The notes under the pieces are model-generated. The model searched no databases and had not been told where the DNA came from. It saw only the letters and a program-made list of their open reading frames with translations. Position numbers and translations under genes: made by a program. Below, piece by piece: positions 39,164 through 52,200 of a stretch of DNA of 64,000 nt; position 1 is the stretch's first letter, and each line of letters starts with the position of its first letter. Location: the NCBI GenBank assembly GCA_037013495.1, contig CM072807.1, positions 25,710,802 to 25,774,801 of the forward strand, written 5' to 3'. The DNA is from Hippophae tibetana. Taxonomy: Eukaryota; Streptophyta; Magnoliopsida; Rosales; Elaeagnaceae.

Positions 39164-42100
39164 ATGACACAGATTATTTAAAGAAAACTACGAAATAAAA
39201 TCTAAAGATGCAAAAAATCACAACAAATTTGAAAAAATACAAAAGACATGAAGGACAAAATTTCTTTCATTTTTTTTAATTTGTCACTTAAGTAAGGAGA
39301 AAACATTCAAACGACCAATTTTTTTAAATCTAAAATCGTAAAAATGAAGATAGATATTCTATTTCGTGCAATCAAGTCATTCATACCAGTTGATGCGTAT
39401 TGCTTAGATGAACATCCTAGGAACCGAGTAATTCAAAAAAATAAGAGAGATTGAATTGCTAAGAACATAGTCAAGATGATCAAATCGGAAACATAAAGAA
39501 AAAGTTAAAACAAAAGCAATAAGGTGGCACCAAACTTGAAGACATTTTTAATTAGTGTAAACTATGAGATTTGGGTTCAAAAACGAAAAGAACTACACTC
39601 TTAATTCTACATGTTTTTAGGAATCTTAACGCGCTTTGGTTTGATATATTATAATAGTTATTTCAATTTACGAATTAAGAGTCAAAAATGTGTAAAGTTG
39701 CAACCCTTATCAATACATTGTTTTATAAAATTGTGTCCTACATTAGCTCTCTTGTTTTTTTCAAATACAAAAATAAGGAGAACACGGAAAACAAAGAACA
39801 AAAAAATGACACAAATTATTTAAAGAAAACTACGATATAAAATCTAAAGATGCAAAAACTCACAACAAATTTGAAAAAATACAAAAGACATGAAGGACAA
39901 AATTTCTTTCATTTTTTTTAATTTGTGACTTAAGTAAGGAGAAAACATTCAAACGACCAATTTTTTTAAATCTAAAATCCTAAAAATGAAGATAGATATT
40001 CTATTTCGTGAAATCAAGTCATTCATACCAGTTGATGCGTATTGCTTAGATGAACATCCTAGGTACCGAGTAATTCAAAAAAATAAGAAAGATTGAATTG
40101 CTAAGAACATAGTCAAGATGATCAAATCGGAAACATAAAGAAAAAGTTAAAACAAAAGCAATAAGGTGGTACCAAACTTGAAGACATTTTTAATTAGTGT
40201 AAACTATGAGATTTGGGTTCAAAAACGAGAAGAACTACATTCTTTATTCTACATGTTTTTAGGAATCTTAACGCGCTTTGGTTTGATATATTATAATAGT
40301 TATTTCAATTTACGAATTAAAAGTCAAAAATGTGTAAAGTTGCAACCCTTATCAATACATTGTTTTATAAAATTGTGTCCTACATTAGCTCTCTTGTTTT
40401 TTTCAAATACAAAAATAACGAGAACACGGAAAACAAAGAACAAAAAAATGACACAGATTATTTAAAGAAAACTACGAAATAAAATCTAAAGATGCAAAAA
40501 ATCACAACAAATTTGAAAAAATACAAAAGACATGAAGGACAAAATTTATTTTATTTTTTTTAATTTGCGACTTAAGTAAGGAGAAAACATTCAAACGACC
40601 AATTTTTTTAAATATTAAATATAAAAAATGAAGATAGATATTCTATTTCCTGCAATCAAGTCATTCATACCAGTTGATGCGTATTGGTTAGATGAACATC
40701 CTAGGAACCGAGTAACTCAAAAAAATAAGAAAGATTGAATTGCTAAGAACATGGTCAAGATGATCATATCGGAAACATAAAGGAAAAAAACGACAAAAAA
40801 GCAATAAGGTGGCACCAAACTTGGAGACATTTTTAATTAGTGTAAACCATGAGATTAGGCTTCAAAAACGAGGAGATCTACACTTTTATTTGTATATGTT
40901 TTTAGGAATCTAAACGAGCGTCGGATTGATATATTATAATTGTTATTTCAATTTACGAATTAAAAGTTAAAAAGTTTAAAGTTGCAACCCTTATCTATAC
41001 ATTGTTTTATAAATTTGTGTCCTACATTAGCTCTCTTTTTTTTCAAATACAAAAATACGGAGAACACGGAAAACAAAGAACAAAAAGATGACACAGATTA
41101 TTTCAAGAAAACTACGAAATAAAATCTAAAGATGCAAAAAATCACAACAAATTTGAAAAAATACAAAAGACATGAAGAACAAAATTTCTTTCATTTTTTT
41201 TAATTTGTCACTTAAGGAGAAAACATTCAAACGACCAATTTTTTTAAATCTAAAATCCTAAAAATGAAGATAGATATTCTATTTCGTGCAATCAAGTCAT
41301 TCATACCAGTTGATGCGTATTGCTTAGATGAACATCCTAGAAACCGAGTAATTCAAAAAAATAAGAAAGATTGAATTGCTAAGAACATAGTCAAGATGAT
41401 CAAATCGGAAACATAAAGAAAAAGTTAAAACAAAAGCAATAAGGTGGCACCAAACTTGAAGACATTTTTAATTAGTGTAAACTATGAGATTTGGGTTCAA
41501 AAACGAGAAGAACTACATTCTTTATTCTACATGTTTTTAGGAATCTTAACGCGCTTTGGTTTGATATATTATAATAGTTATTTCAATTTACGAATTAAAA
41601 GTCAAAAATGTGTAAAGTTGCAACCCTTATCAATACATTGTTTTATAAAATTGTGTCCTACATTAGCTCTCTTGTTTTTTTCAAATACAAAAATAACGAG
41701 AACACGGAAAACAAAGAACAAAAAAATGACACAGATTATTTAAAGAAAACTACGAAATAAAATCTAAAGATGCAAAAAATCACAACAAATTTGAAAAAAT
41801 ACAAAAGACATGAAGGACAAAATTTCTTTCATTTTTTTTAATTTGTCACTTAAGTAAGGAGAAAACATTCAAACGACCAATTTTTTTAAATCTAAAATCG
41901 TAAAAATGAAGATAGATATTCTATTTCGTGCAATCAAGTCATTCATACCAGTTGATGCGTATTGCTTAGATGAACATCCTAGGAACCGAGTAATTCAAAA
42001 AAATAAGAGAGATTGAATTGCTAAGAACATAGTCAAGATGATCAAATCGGAAACATAAAGAAAAAGTTAAAACAAAAGCAATAAGGTGGCACCAAACTTG

Positions 42101-44287
42101 AAGACATTTTTAATTAGTGTAAACTATGAGATTTGGGTTCAAAAACGAAAAGAACTACACTCTTAATTCTACATGTTTTTAGGAATCTTAACGCGCTTTG
42201 GTTTGATATATTATAATAGTTATTTCAATTTACGAATTAAGAGTCAAAAATGTGTAAAGTTGCAACCCTTATCAATACATTGTTTTATAAAATTGTGTCC
42301 TACATTAGCTCTCTTGTTTTTTTCAAATACAAAAATAAGGAGAACACGGAAAACAAAGAACAAAAAAATGACACAAATTATTTAAAGAAAACTACGATAT
42401 AAAATCTAAAGATGCAAAAACTCACAACAAATTTGAAAAAATACAAAAGACATGAAGGACAAAATTTCTTTCATTTTTTTTAATTTGTGACTTAAGTAAG
42501 GAGAAAACATTCAAACGACCAATTTTTTTAAATCTAAAATCCTAAAAATGAAGATAGATATTCTATTTCGTGAAATCAAGTCATTCATACCAGTTGATGC
42601 GTATTGCTTAGATGAACATCCTAGGTACCGAGTAATTCAAAAAAATAAGAAAGATTGAATTGCTAAGAACATAGTCAAGATGATCAAATCGGAAACATAA
42701 AGAAAAAGTTAAAACAAAAGCAATAAGGTGGTACCAAACTTGAAGACATTTTTAATTAGTGTAAACTATGAGATTTGGGTTCAAAAACGAGAAGAACTAC
42801 ATTCTTTATTCTACATGTTTTTAGGAATCTTAACGCGCTTTGGTTTGATATATTATAATAGTTATTTCAATTTACGAATTAAAAGTCAAAAATGTGTAAA
42901 GTTGCAACCCTTATCAATACATTGTTTTATAAAATTGTGTCCTACATTAGCTCTCTTGTTTTTTTCAAATACAAAAATAACGAGAACACGGAAAACAAAG
43001 AACAAAAAAATGACACAGATTATTTAAAGAAAACTACGAAATAAAATCTAAAGATGCAAAAAATCACAACAAATTTGAAAAAATACAAAAGACATGAAGG
43101 ACAAAATTTATTTTATTTTTTTTAATTTGCGACTTAAGTAAGGAGAAAACATTCAAACGACCAATTTTTTTAAATATTAAATATAAAAAATGAAGATAGA
43201 TATTCTATTTCCTGCAATCAAGTCATTCATACCAGTTGATGCGTATTGGTTAGATGAACATCCTAGGAACCGAGTAACTCAAAAAAATAAGAAAGATTGA
43301 ATTGCTAAGAACATGGTCAAGATGATCATATCGGAAACATAAAGGAAAAAAACGACAAAAAAGCAATAAGGTGGCACCAAACTTGGAGACATTTTTAATT
43401 AGTGTAAACCATGAGATTAGGCTTCAAAAACGAGGAGATCTACACTTTTATTTGTATATGTTTTTAGGAATCTAAACGAGCGTCGGATTGATATATTATA
43501 ATTGTTATTTCAATTTACGAATTAAAAGTTAAAAAGTTTAAAGTTGCAACCCTTATCTATACATTGTTTTATAAATTTGTGTCCTACATTAGCTCTCTTT
43601 TTTTTCAAATACAAAAATACGGAGAACACGGAAAACAAAGAACAAAAAGATGACACAGATTATTTCAAGAAAACTACGAAATAAAATCTAAAGATGCAAA
43701 AAATCACAACAAATTTGAAAAAATACAAAAGACATGAAGAACAAAATTTCTTTCATTTTTTTTAATTTGTCACTTAAGGAGAAAACATTCAAACGACCAA
43801 TTTTTTTAAATCTAAAATCCTAAAAATGAAGATAGATATTCTATTTCGTGCAATCAAGTCATTCATACCAGTTGATGCGTATTGCTTAGATGAACATCCT
43901 AGAAACCGAGTAATTCAAAAAAATAAGAAAGATTGAATTGCTAAGAACATAGTCAAGATGATCAAATCGGAAACATAAAGAAAAAGTTAAAACAAAAGCA
44001 ATAAGGTGGCACCAAACTTGGAGACATTTTTAAGTAGTGTAAACTATGAGATTTGGGTTCAAAAACGAGAAGAACTACACTCTTAATTCTACATGTTTTT
44101 AGGAATCTTAACGCGCTTTGGTTTGATATATTATAATAGTTATTTCAATTTACGAATTAAGAGTCAAAAATGTGTAAAGTTGCAACCCTTATCAATACAT
44201 TGTTTTATAAAATTGTGTCCTACATTAGCTCTCTTGTTTTTTTCAAATACAAAAATAAGGAGAACACGGAAAACAAAGAACAAAAAA
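39164..44287 (+). repeat. Block D3: two tetramers of 2562 bp
   Basis: Units are 39164-41725 (39164, 39806, 40448, 41088) and 41726-44287 (41726, 42368, 43010, 43650), with identical member lengths 642/642/640/638. Shared private states: cgaaaagaactac in member one; acgatataaaatc, aactcacaac, cgtgaaatcaag and ggtggtacc in member two; aatttattttattt, aatattaaat and aaatttgtgtcc in member three; atttcaagaaaac and cacttaaggag in member four. The copies separate in the 3' half of member four. Unit one has gaagacatttttaattag and attctttattc, whereas unit two has ggagacatttttaagtag and actcttaattc. The shared tract therefore ends near 41450 and 44010. Confidence 0.92.
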
Positions 44288-46202
44288 ATGACACAGATTA
44301 TTTAAAGAAAACTACGAAATAAAATCTAAAGATGCAAAAAATCACAACAAATTTGAAAAAATACAAAAGACATGAAGGACAAAATTTCTTTCATTTTTTC
44401 TAATTTGTGACTTTAGTAAGGAGAAAACATTCAAACGACCAATTTTTTTAAATCTAAAATCCTAAAAATGAAGATAGATATTCTATTTCGTGCAATCAAG
44501 TCATTCATACCAGTTGATGCGTATTGCTTAGATGAACATCCTAGGTACCGAGTAATTCAAAAAAATAAGAAAGATTGCATTGCTAAGAACATAGTCAAGA
44601 TGATCAAATCGGAAACATAAAGAAAAAGTTAAAACAAAAGCAATAAGGTGGCACCAAACTTGAAGACATTTTTAATTAGTGTAAACCATGAGATTAGGCA
44701 TCAAAAACGAGGAGATCTACACTTTTATTTGTATATGTTTTTCGGAATCTAAACGAGCGTCGGATTGATATATTATAATTGTTATTTCAATTTACGAATT
44801 AAAAGTTAAAAAGTTTAAAGTTGCAACCCTTATCTATACATTGTTTTATAAAATTGTGTCCTACATTAGCTCTCTTTTTTTTCAAATACAAAAATACGGA
44901 GAACACGGAAAACAAAGAACAAAAAGATGACACAGATTATTTAAAGAAAACTACGAAATAAAATCTAAAGATGCAAAAAATCACAACAAATTTGAAAAAA
45001 TACAAAAGACATGAAGAACAAAATTTCTTTCATTTTTTTTAATTTGTCACTTAAGGAGAAAACATTCAAACGACCAATTTTTTTAAATCTAAAATCCTAA
45101 AAATGAAGATAGATATTCTATTTCGTGCAATCAAGTCATTCATACCAGTTGATGCGTATTGCTTAGATGAACATCCTAGAAACCGAGTAATTCAAAAAAA
45201 TAAGAAAGATTGAATTGCTAAGAACATAGTCAAGATGATCAAATCGGAAACATAAAGAAAAAGTTAAAACAAAAGCAATAAGGTGGCACCAAACTTGGAG
45301 ACATTTTTAAGTAGTGTAAACTATGAGATTTGGGTTCAAAAACGAGAAGAACTACACTCTTAATTCTACATGTTTTTAGGAATCTTAACGCGCTTTGGTT
45401 TGATATATTATAATAGTTATTTCAATTTACGAATTAAGAGTCAAAAATGTGTAAAGTTGCAACCCTTATCAATACATTGTTTTATAAAATTGTGTCCTAC
45501 ATTAGCTCTCTTGTTTTTTTCAAATACAAAAATAAGGAGAACACGGAAAACAAAGAACAAAAAAATGACACAGATTATTTAAAGAAAACTACGAAATAAA
45601 ATCTAAAGATGGAAAAAATCACAACAAATTTGAAAAAATACAAAAGACATGAAGGACAAAATTTCTTTCATTTTTTTTAATTTGTCACTTAAGGAGAAAA
45701 CATTCAAACGACCAATTTTTTTAAATCTATAATCCTAAAAATGAAGATATATATTCTATTTCGTGCAATCAAGTCGTTCATACCAGTTGATGCGTATTGC
45801 TGAGATGAACATCCTAGGAACCGAGTAATTCAAAAAAATAAGAAAGATTGAATTGCTAAGAACATGGTCAAGATGATCAAATCGGAAACATAAAGAAAAA
45901 GTTAAAACAAAAGCAATAAGGAGGCACCAAACTTGAAGACATTTTTAATTAGTGTAAACTATGAGATTTGGGTTCAAAAACGAGAAAAACTACACTCTTA
46001 ATTCTACATGTTTTTAAGAATCTTAATGCGCTTTGGTTTGATATATTATAATAGTTATTTCAATTTACGAATTAAAACTTAAAAATGTGTAAAGTAGCAA
46101 ACCTTATCAATACATTGTTTTATAAAATTGTGTCCTACATTAGCTCTCTTGTTTTTTTCAAATACAAAAATAAGGAGAACACGGAAAACAAAGAACAAAA
46201 AA
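44288..46202 (+). repeat. Block D4: three mixed monomers
   Basis: Monomer starts are 44288, 44927 and 45565. The first is V-like (tttttctaatttgtg, ctaggtaccgag, gattgcattg) with a private gactttagtaagg and an alpha 3' half. The second repeats the monomer at 43650 (gaagaacaaaat, cacttaaggag, tcctagaaaccg, ggagacatttttaagtag) 1277 bp away, a short dimer-scale duplication. The third keeps the cacttaaggag deletion but has gatggaaaaaatc, gatatatattc, aagtcgttc and tgctgagatg, linking it to monomers at 46843, 55827 and 60316. Confidence 0.85.
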
Positions 46203-49200
46203 ATGACACAGATTAGTTAAAGAAAACTACGAAATAAAATCTAAAGATGCAAAAAATCACAACAAATTTGAAAAAATACAAAAGACATGAAGGACAAAAT
46301 TTCTTTCATTTTTTTTAATTTGTGACTTAAGTAAGGAGAAAACATTCAAACGACCAATTTTTTTAAATCTAAAATCCTAAAAATGAAGATAGATATTCTA
46401 TTTCCTGCAATCAAGTCATTCAGACCAGTTGATGCGTATTGCTTAGATGAACATCCTAGGAACCGAGTAATTCAAAAAAATAAGAAAGATTAAATTGCTA
46501 AGAACATGGTCAAGATGATCATATCGGAAACATAAAAGAAAAAAACGACACAAAAGCAATAAGGTGGCACCAAACTTGAAGACATTTTTAATTAGTGTAA
46601 ACCATGAGATTAGGCTTCAAAAACGAGGAGATCTACACTTTTATTTTATATATGTTTTTAGGAATCTAAACGAGCATCGGATTGATATATTATAATTGTT
46701 ATTTCAATTTACGAATTAAAAGTTAAAAAGTTGAAAGTTTCAACCCTTATCTATACATTGTTTTATAAAATTGTGTCCTACATTAGCTCTTTTTTTTTCA
46801 AATACAAAAATACGGAGAACACGGAAAACAAAGAACAAAAAGATGACACAGATTATTTAAAGAAAACTAAGAAATAAAATCTTAAGATGCAAAAAATCAC
46901 AACAAATTTGAAAAAATACAAAAGACATGAAGGACAAAATTTCTTTCATTTTTTTTAATTTGTCACTTAAGTAAGGAGAAAACATTCAAACGACCAATTT
47001 TTTTAAATCTATAATCCTAAAAATGAAGATATATATTCTATTTCGTGCAATCAAGTCGTTCATACCAGTTGATGCATATTGCTGAGATGAACATCCTAGG
47101 AACCGAGTAATTCAAAAAAATAAGAAAGATTGAATTGCTAAGAACATGGTCAAGATGATCAAATCGGAAACATAAAGAAAAAGTTAAAACAAAAGCAATA
47201 AGGTGGCACCAAACTTGAAGACATTTTTAATTAGTGTAAACTATGAGATTTGGGTTGAAAAACGAGAAGAAATACACTCTTAATTCTACATGTTTTTAGG
47301 AATCTTAACGCGCTTTGCTTTGATATATTATAATAGTTATTTCAATTTACGAATTAAAACTTAAAAATGTGTAAAGTAGCAAACCTTATCATTACATTGT
47401 TTTTTAAAATTGTGTCCTACATTACCTCTCTTGTTTTTTTCAAATACAAAAATAAGTAGAACACGGAAAACAAAGAACAAAAAAATGACACTGATTATTT
47501 AAAGAAAACTACGAAATAAAATCTAAATATGCAAAAAAATCACAACAAATTTGAAAAAATACAAAAGACATGAAGGACAAAATTTCTTTCATTTTTTTAA
47601 TTTGCGACATATGTAAGGAGAAAACATTCAAACGACCATGTTTTTTAAATCTAAAATACAAAAAATGAAGATAAATATTCTATTTTCTGCAATCAAGTCA
47701 TTCATACCAGTTGATGCGTATTGGTTAGATGAACATCCTAGGAACCGAGTAACTCAAAAAAATAAGGAAGATTGAATTGCTAAGAACATGGTCAAGATGA
47801 TCATATCGGAAACATAAAGGAAAAAAACGACAAAAAAGGAATAAGGTGGCACAAAACTTGAAGACATTTTTAATTAGTGTAAACTATGAGATTAGGGTAC
47901 AAAAACGAGGAGATCTACACTTTTATTTGTATATGTTTTTAGGAATCTCAACGAGCTTCGGTTTGATACATTATAATAGTTATTTAAATTTACGAATTAA
48001 AAGTTAAAACAGTTTAAAGTTGCAACCCTTATCAATACATTGTTAAATAAAATTGTGTCCTACATTAGCTCTTTTGTTTTTTTCAAATACAAAAATAAGG
48101 AGAACATGGAAAACAAAGAAGAAAAAAATGACACAGATTATTTAAAGAAAACTACGAAATAAAATCTAAAGATGCAAACAATCACAACAAATTTGAAAAA
48201 ATACAAAAGACATGAAGGACAAAATTTCTTTCATTTTTTTTAATTTGCGACTTAAGTAAGGAGAAAACATTCAAAGGACCAATTTTTTTAAATTTAAAAT
48301 ACAAAAAAGGAAGATAGATATTCTCTTTCGTGCAATCAAGTCATTCATACCAGTTGATGCGTATTGTTTAGATGAACATCCTAAGAACCCAGTAACTCAA
48401 TAAAATAAGAAAGATTGAATTGCTAAGAACATGGTCAAGATGACCAAATCGGAAACATAAAGAAAAAGATTAAAACAAAAGCAATAAGGTGGCACCAAAC
48501 TTGAAGACATTTTTAAATAGTGTAAACTATGAGATTTGGGTTCAAAAACGAGAAGAACTACACTCTTAACTCTATATGTTTTTAGGAATATTAACGCGCT
48601 TCGGTTTGATACATTATAATAGTTATTTAAATTTACGAATTAAAAGTTAAAACAGTTTAAAGTTGCAACCCTTATCAATACATTGTTAAATAAAATTGTG
48701 TCCTACATTAGCTCTTTTGTTTTTTTCAAATACAAAAATAAGGAGAACATGGAAAACAAAGAAGAAAAAAATGACACAGATTATTTAAAGAAAACTACGA
48801 AATAAAATCTAAAGATGCAAACAATCACAACAAATTTGAAAAAATACAAAAGACATGAAGGACAAAATTTCTTTCATTTTTTTTAATTTGTGACTTAAAT
48901 AAGGAGAAAACATTCAAACGACCAATTTTTTTAAATCTAAAATATAAAAAATGAAGATAGATATTCTATTTCCTGCAATCAAGTCATTCATACCAGTTGA
49001 TGTGTATTGGTTAGATGAACATCCTAGGAACCGAGTAACTCAAAACAATAAGAAAGATTGAATTGCTAAGAATATGGTCAAGATGATCATATCGGAAACA
49101 TAAAGGAAAAAAACGACACAAAAGCAATAAGGTGGCACCAAACTTGAAGATATTTTTAATTAGTGTAAACTATGAGATTAGGCTTCAAAAACGAGGAGAT

Positions 49201-52200
49201 CTACACTTTTATTTGTATATGTTTTTAGGAATCTAAACGAGCGTTGGATTGATATATTATAATTGTTATTTCAATTTACGAATTAAAAGTTAAAAAGTTT
49301 AAAGTTGCAACCCTTATCTGTACATTGTTTTATAAAATTGTGTCCTATATTAGCTCTTTTTTTTTCAAATACAAAAATAAGGAGAATACGGAAAACAAAG
49401 ACCAAAAAGATGACACAGGTTATTTAAAGAAAACTACGAAATAAAATCTAAAGATGCAAAAAATCACAACAAATTTGAAAAAATACAAAAGACATGAAGG
49501 ACAAAATTTCTTTCATTTTTTTTAATTTGTGACTTAAGTAAGGAGAAAACATTCAAACGACCAATTTTTTTAAATCTAAAATCCTAAAAATGAAGATAGA
49601 TATTCTATTTCGTGCAATCAAGTCATTCATACCAGTTGATGCGTATTGCTTAGATGAACATCCTAGGTACCGAGTAATTCAAAAATATAAGAAAGATTGA
49701 ATTGCTAAGAACATAGTCAAGATGATCAAATCGGAAACATAAAGAAAAAGTTAAAACAAAAGCAATAAGGTGGCACCAAACTTGAAGACATTTTTAATTA
49801 GTGTAAACTATGATATTTGGGTTCAAAAACGAGAAGAACTACACTCTTAATTCTACATGTTTTTAAGAATCTTAATGCGCTTTGGTTTGATATATTATAA
49901 TAGTTATTTCAATTTACGAATTAAAACTTAAAAATGTGTAAAGTAGCAAACCTTATCAATACATTGTTTTTTAAAATTGTGTCCTACATTACCTCTCTTG
50001 TTTTTTTCAAATACAAAAATAAGGAGAACACGGAAAACAAAGAACAAAAAAATGACACAGATTATTTAAAGAAAACTACGAAATAAAATCTAAAGATGCA
50101 AAAAATCACAACAAATTTGAAAAAATACAAAAGACATGAAGGACAAAATTTCTTTCATTTTTTTTAATTTGTGACTTAAGTAAGGAGAAAACATTCAAAC
50201 GACCAATTTTTTTAAATCTAAAATCCTAAAAATGAAGATAGATATTCTATTTCGTGCAATCAAGTCATTCATACCAGTTGATGCGTATTGCTTAGATGAA
50301 CATCCTAGGTACCGAGTAATTCAAAAATATAAGAAAGATTGAATTGCTAAGAACATAGTCAAGATGATCAAATCGGAAACATAAAGAAAAAGTTAAAACA
50401 AAAGCAATAAGGTGGCACCAAACTTGAAGACATTTTTAATTAGTGTAAACTATGAGATTTGGGTTCAAAAACGAGAAGAACTACACTCTTTATTCTACAT
50501 GTTTTTAGGAATCTTAACGCGCTTTGGTTTGATATATTATAATAGTTATTTCAATTTACGAATTAAAAGTCAAAAATGTGTAAAGTTGCAACCCTTATCA
50601 ATACATTGTTTTATAAAATTGTGTCCTACATTAGCTCTCTTGTTTTTTTCAAATACAAAAATAATGAGAACACGGAAAACAAAGAACAAAAAAATGACAC
50701 AGATTATTTAAAGAAAACTACGAAATAAAATCTAAAGATGCAAAAAATCACAACAAATTTGAAAAAATACAAAAGACATGAAGGACAAAATTTATTTCAT
50801 TTTTTTTAATTTGCGACTTAAGTAAGGAGAAAACATTCAAACGACCAATTTTTTTAAATATTAAATATAAAAAATGAAGATAGATATTCTATTTCCTGCA
50901 ATCAAGTCATTCAGACCAGTTGATGCGTATTGCTTAGATGAACATCCTAGGAACCGAGTAATTCAAAAAAATAAGAAAGATTAAATTGCTAAGAACATGG
51001 TCAAGATGATCATATCGGAAACATAAAAGAAAAAAACGACACAAAAGCAATAAGGTGGCACCAAACTTGAAGACATTTTTAATTAGTGTAAACCATGAGA
51101 TTAGGCTTCAAAGACGAGGAGATCTACATTTTTATTTGTATATGTTTTTAGGAATCTAAACGAGCGTCGGATTGATATATTATAATTGTTATTTCAATTT
51201 ACGAATTAAAAGTTTAAAAGTTTAAAGTTTCAACCTTTATCAATACATTGTTTTATAAAATTGTGTCCTACATTAGCTCTTTTTTTTTCAAATACAAAAA
51301 TATGGAGAACACGGAAAACAAAGAACAAAAAGATGACACAGATTATTTAAAGAAAACTAAGAAATAAAATCTTAAGATGCAAAAAATCACAACAAATTTG
51401 AAAAAATACAAAAGACATGAAGGACAAAATTTCTTTCATTTTTTTTAATTTGTTACTTAAGTAAGGAGAAAACATTCAAACCACCAAGTTTTTTAAATCT
51501 AAAATCCTAAAAATGAAGATAGATATTCTATTTCGTGCAATCAAGTCATTCATACCAGTTGATGCGTATTGCTTAGATGAACATCCTAGGAACCGAGTAA
51601 TTCAAAAAAATAAGAAAGATTGAATTGCTAAGAACATGGTCAAGATGATCAAATCGGAAACATAAAGAAAAAGTTAAAACAAAAGCAATAAGGTGGCACC
51701 AAACTTGAAGACATTTTTAATTAGTTTAAACTATGAGATTTGGGTTGAAAAACGAGAAGAACTACACTCTTAATTCTACATGTTTTTAGGAATCTTAACG
51801 CGCTTTGGTTTGATATATTATAATAGTTATTTCAATTTACGAATTAAAACTTAAAAATGTGTAAAGTAGCAAACCTTATCATTACATTGTTTTTTAAAAT
51901 TGTGTCCTACATTACCTCTCTTGTTTTTTTCAAATACAAAAATATGTAGAACACGGAAAACAAAGAACAAAAAAATGACACTGATTATTTAAAGAAAACT
52001 ACGAAATAAAATCTAAACATGCAAAAAAATCACAACAAATTTGAAAAAATACAAAAGACATGAAGGACAAAATTTCTTTCATTTTTTTTAATTTGCGACA
52101 TATGTAAGGAGAAAACATTCAAACGACCATGTTTTTTAAATCTAAAATACAAAAAATGAAGATAAATATTCTATTTTCTGCAATCAAGTCATTCATACCA

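Noticed and set aside
40166..40465. Plus-strand 70-99-codon open frames in beta-type monomers of blocks D and E
   Set aside because: The frame depends on one or two subtype bases (for example attctttattc instead of actcttaattc, and agtcaaaaatg instead of agttaaaaatg). It is closed in sister copies and shows no family similarity that I recognise.
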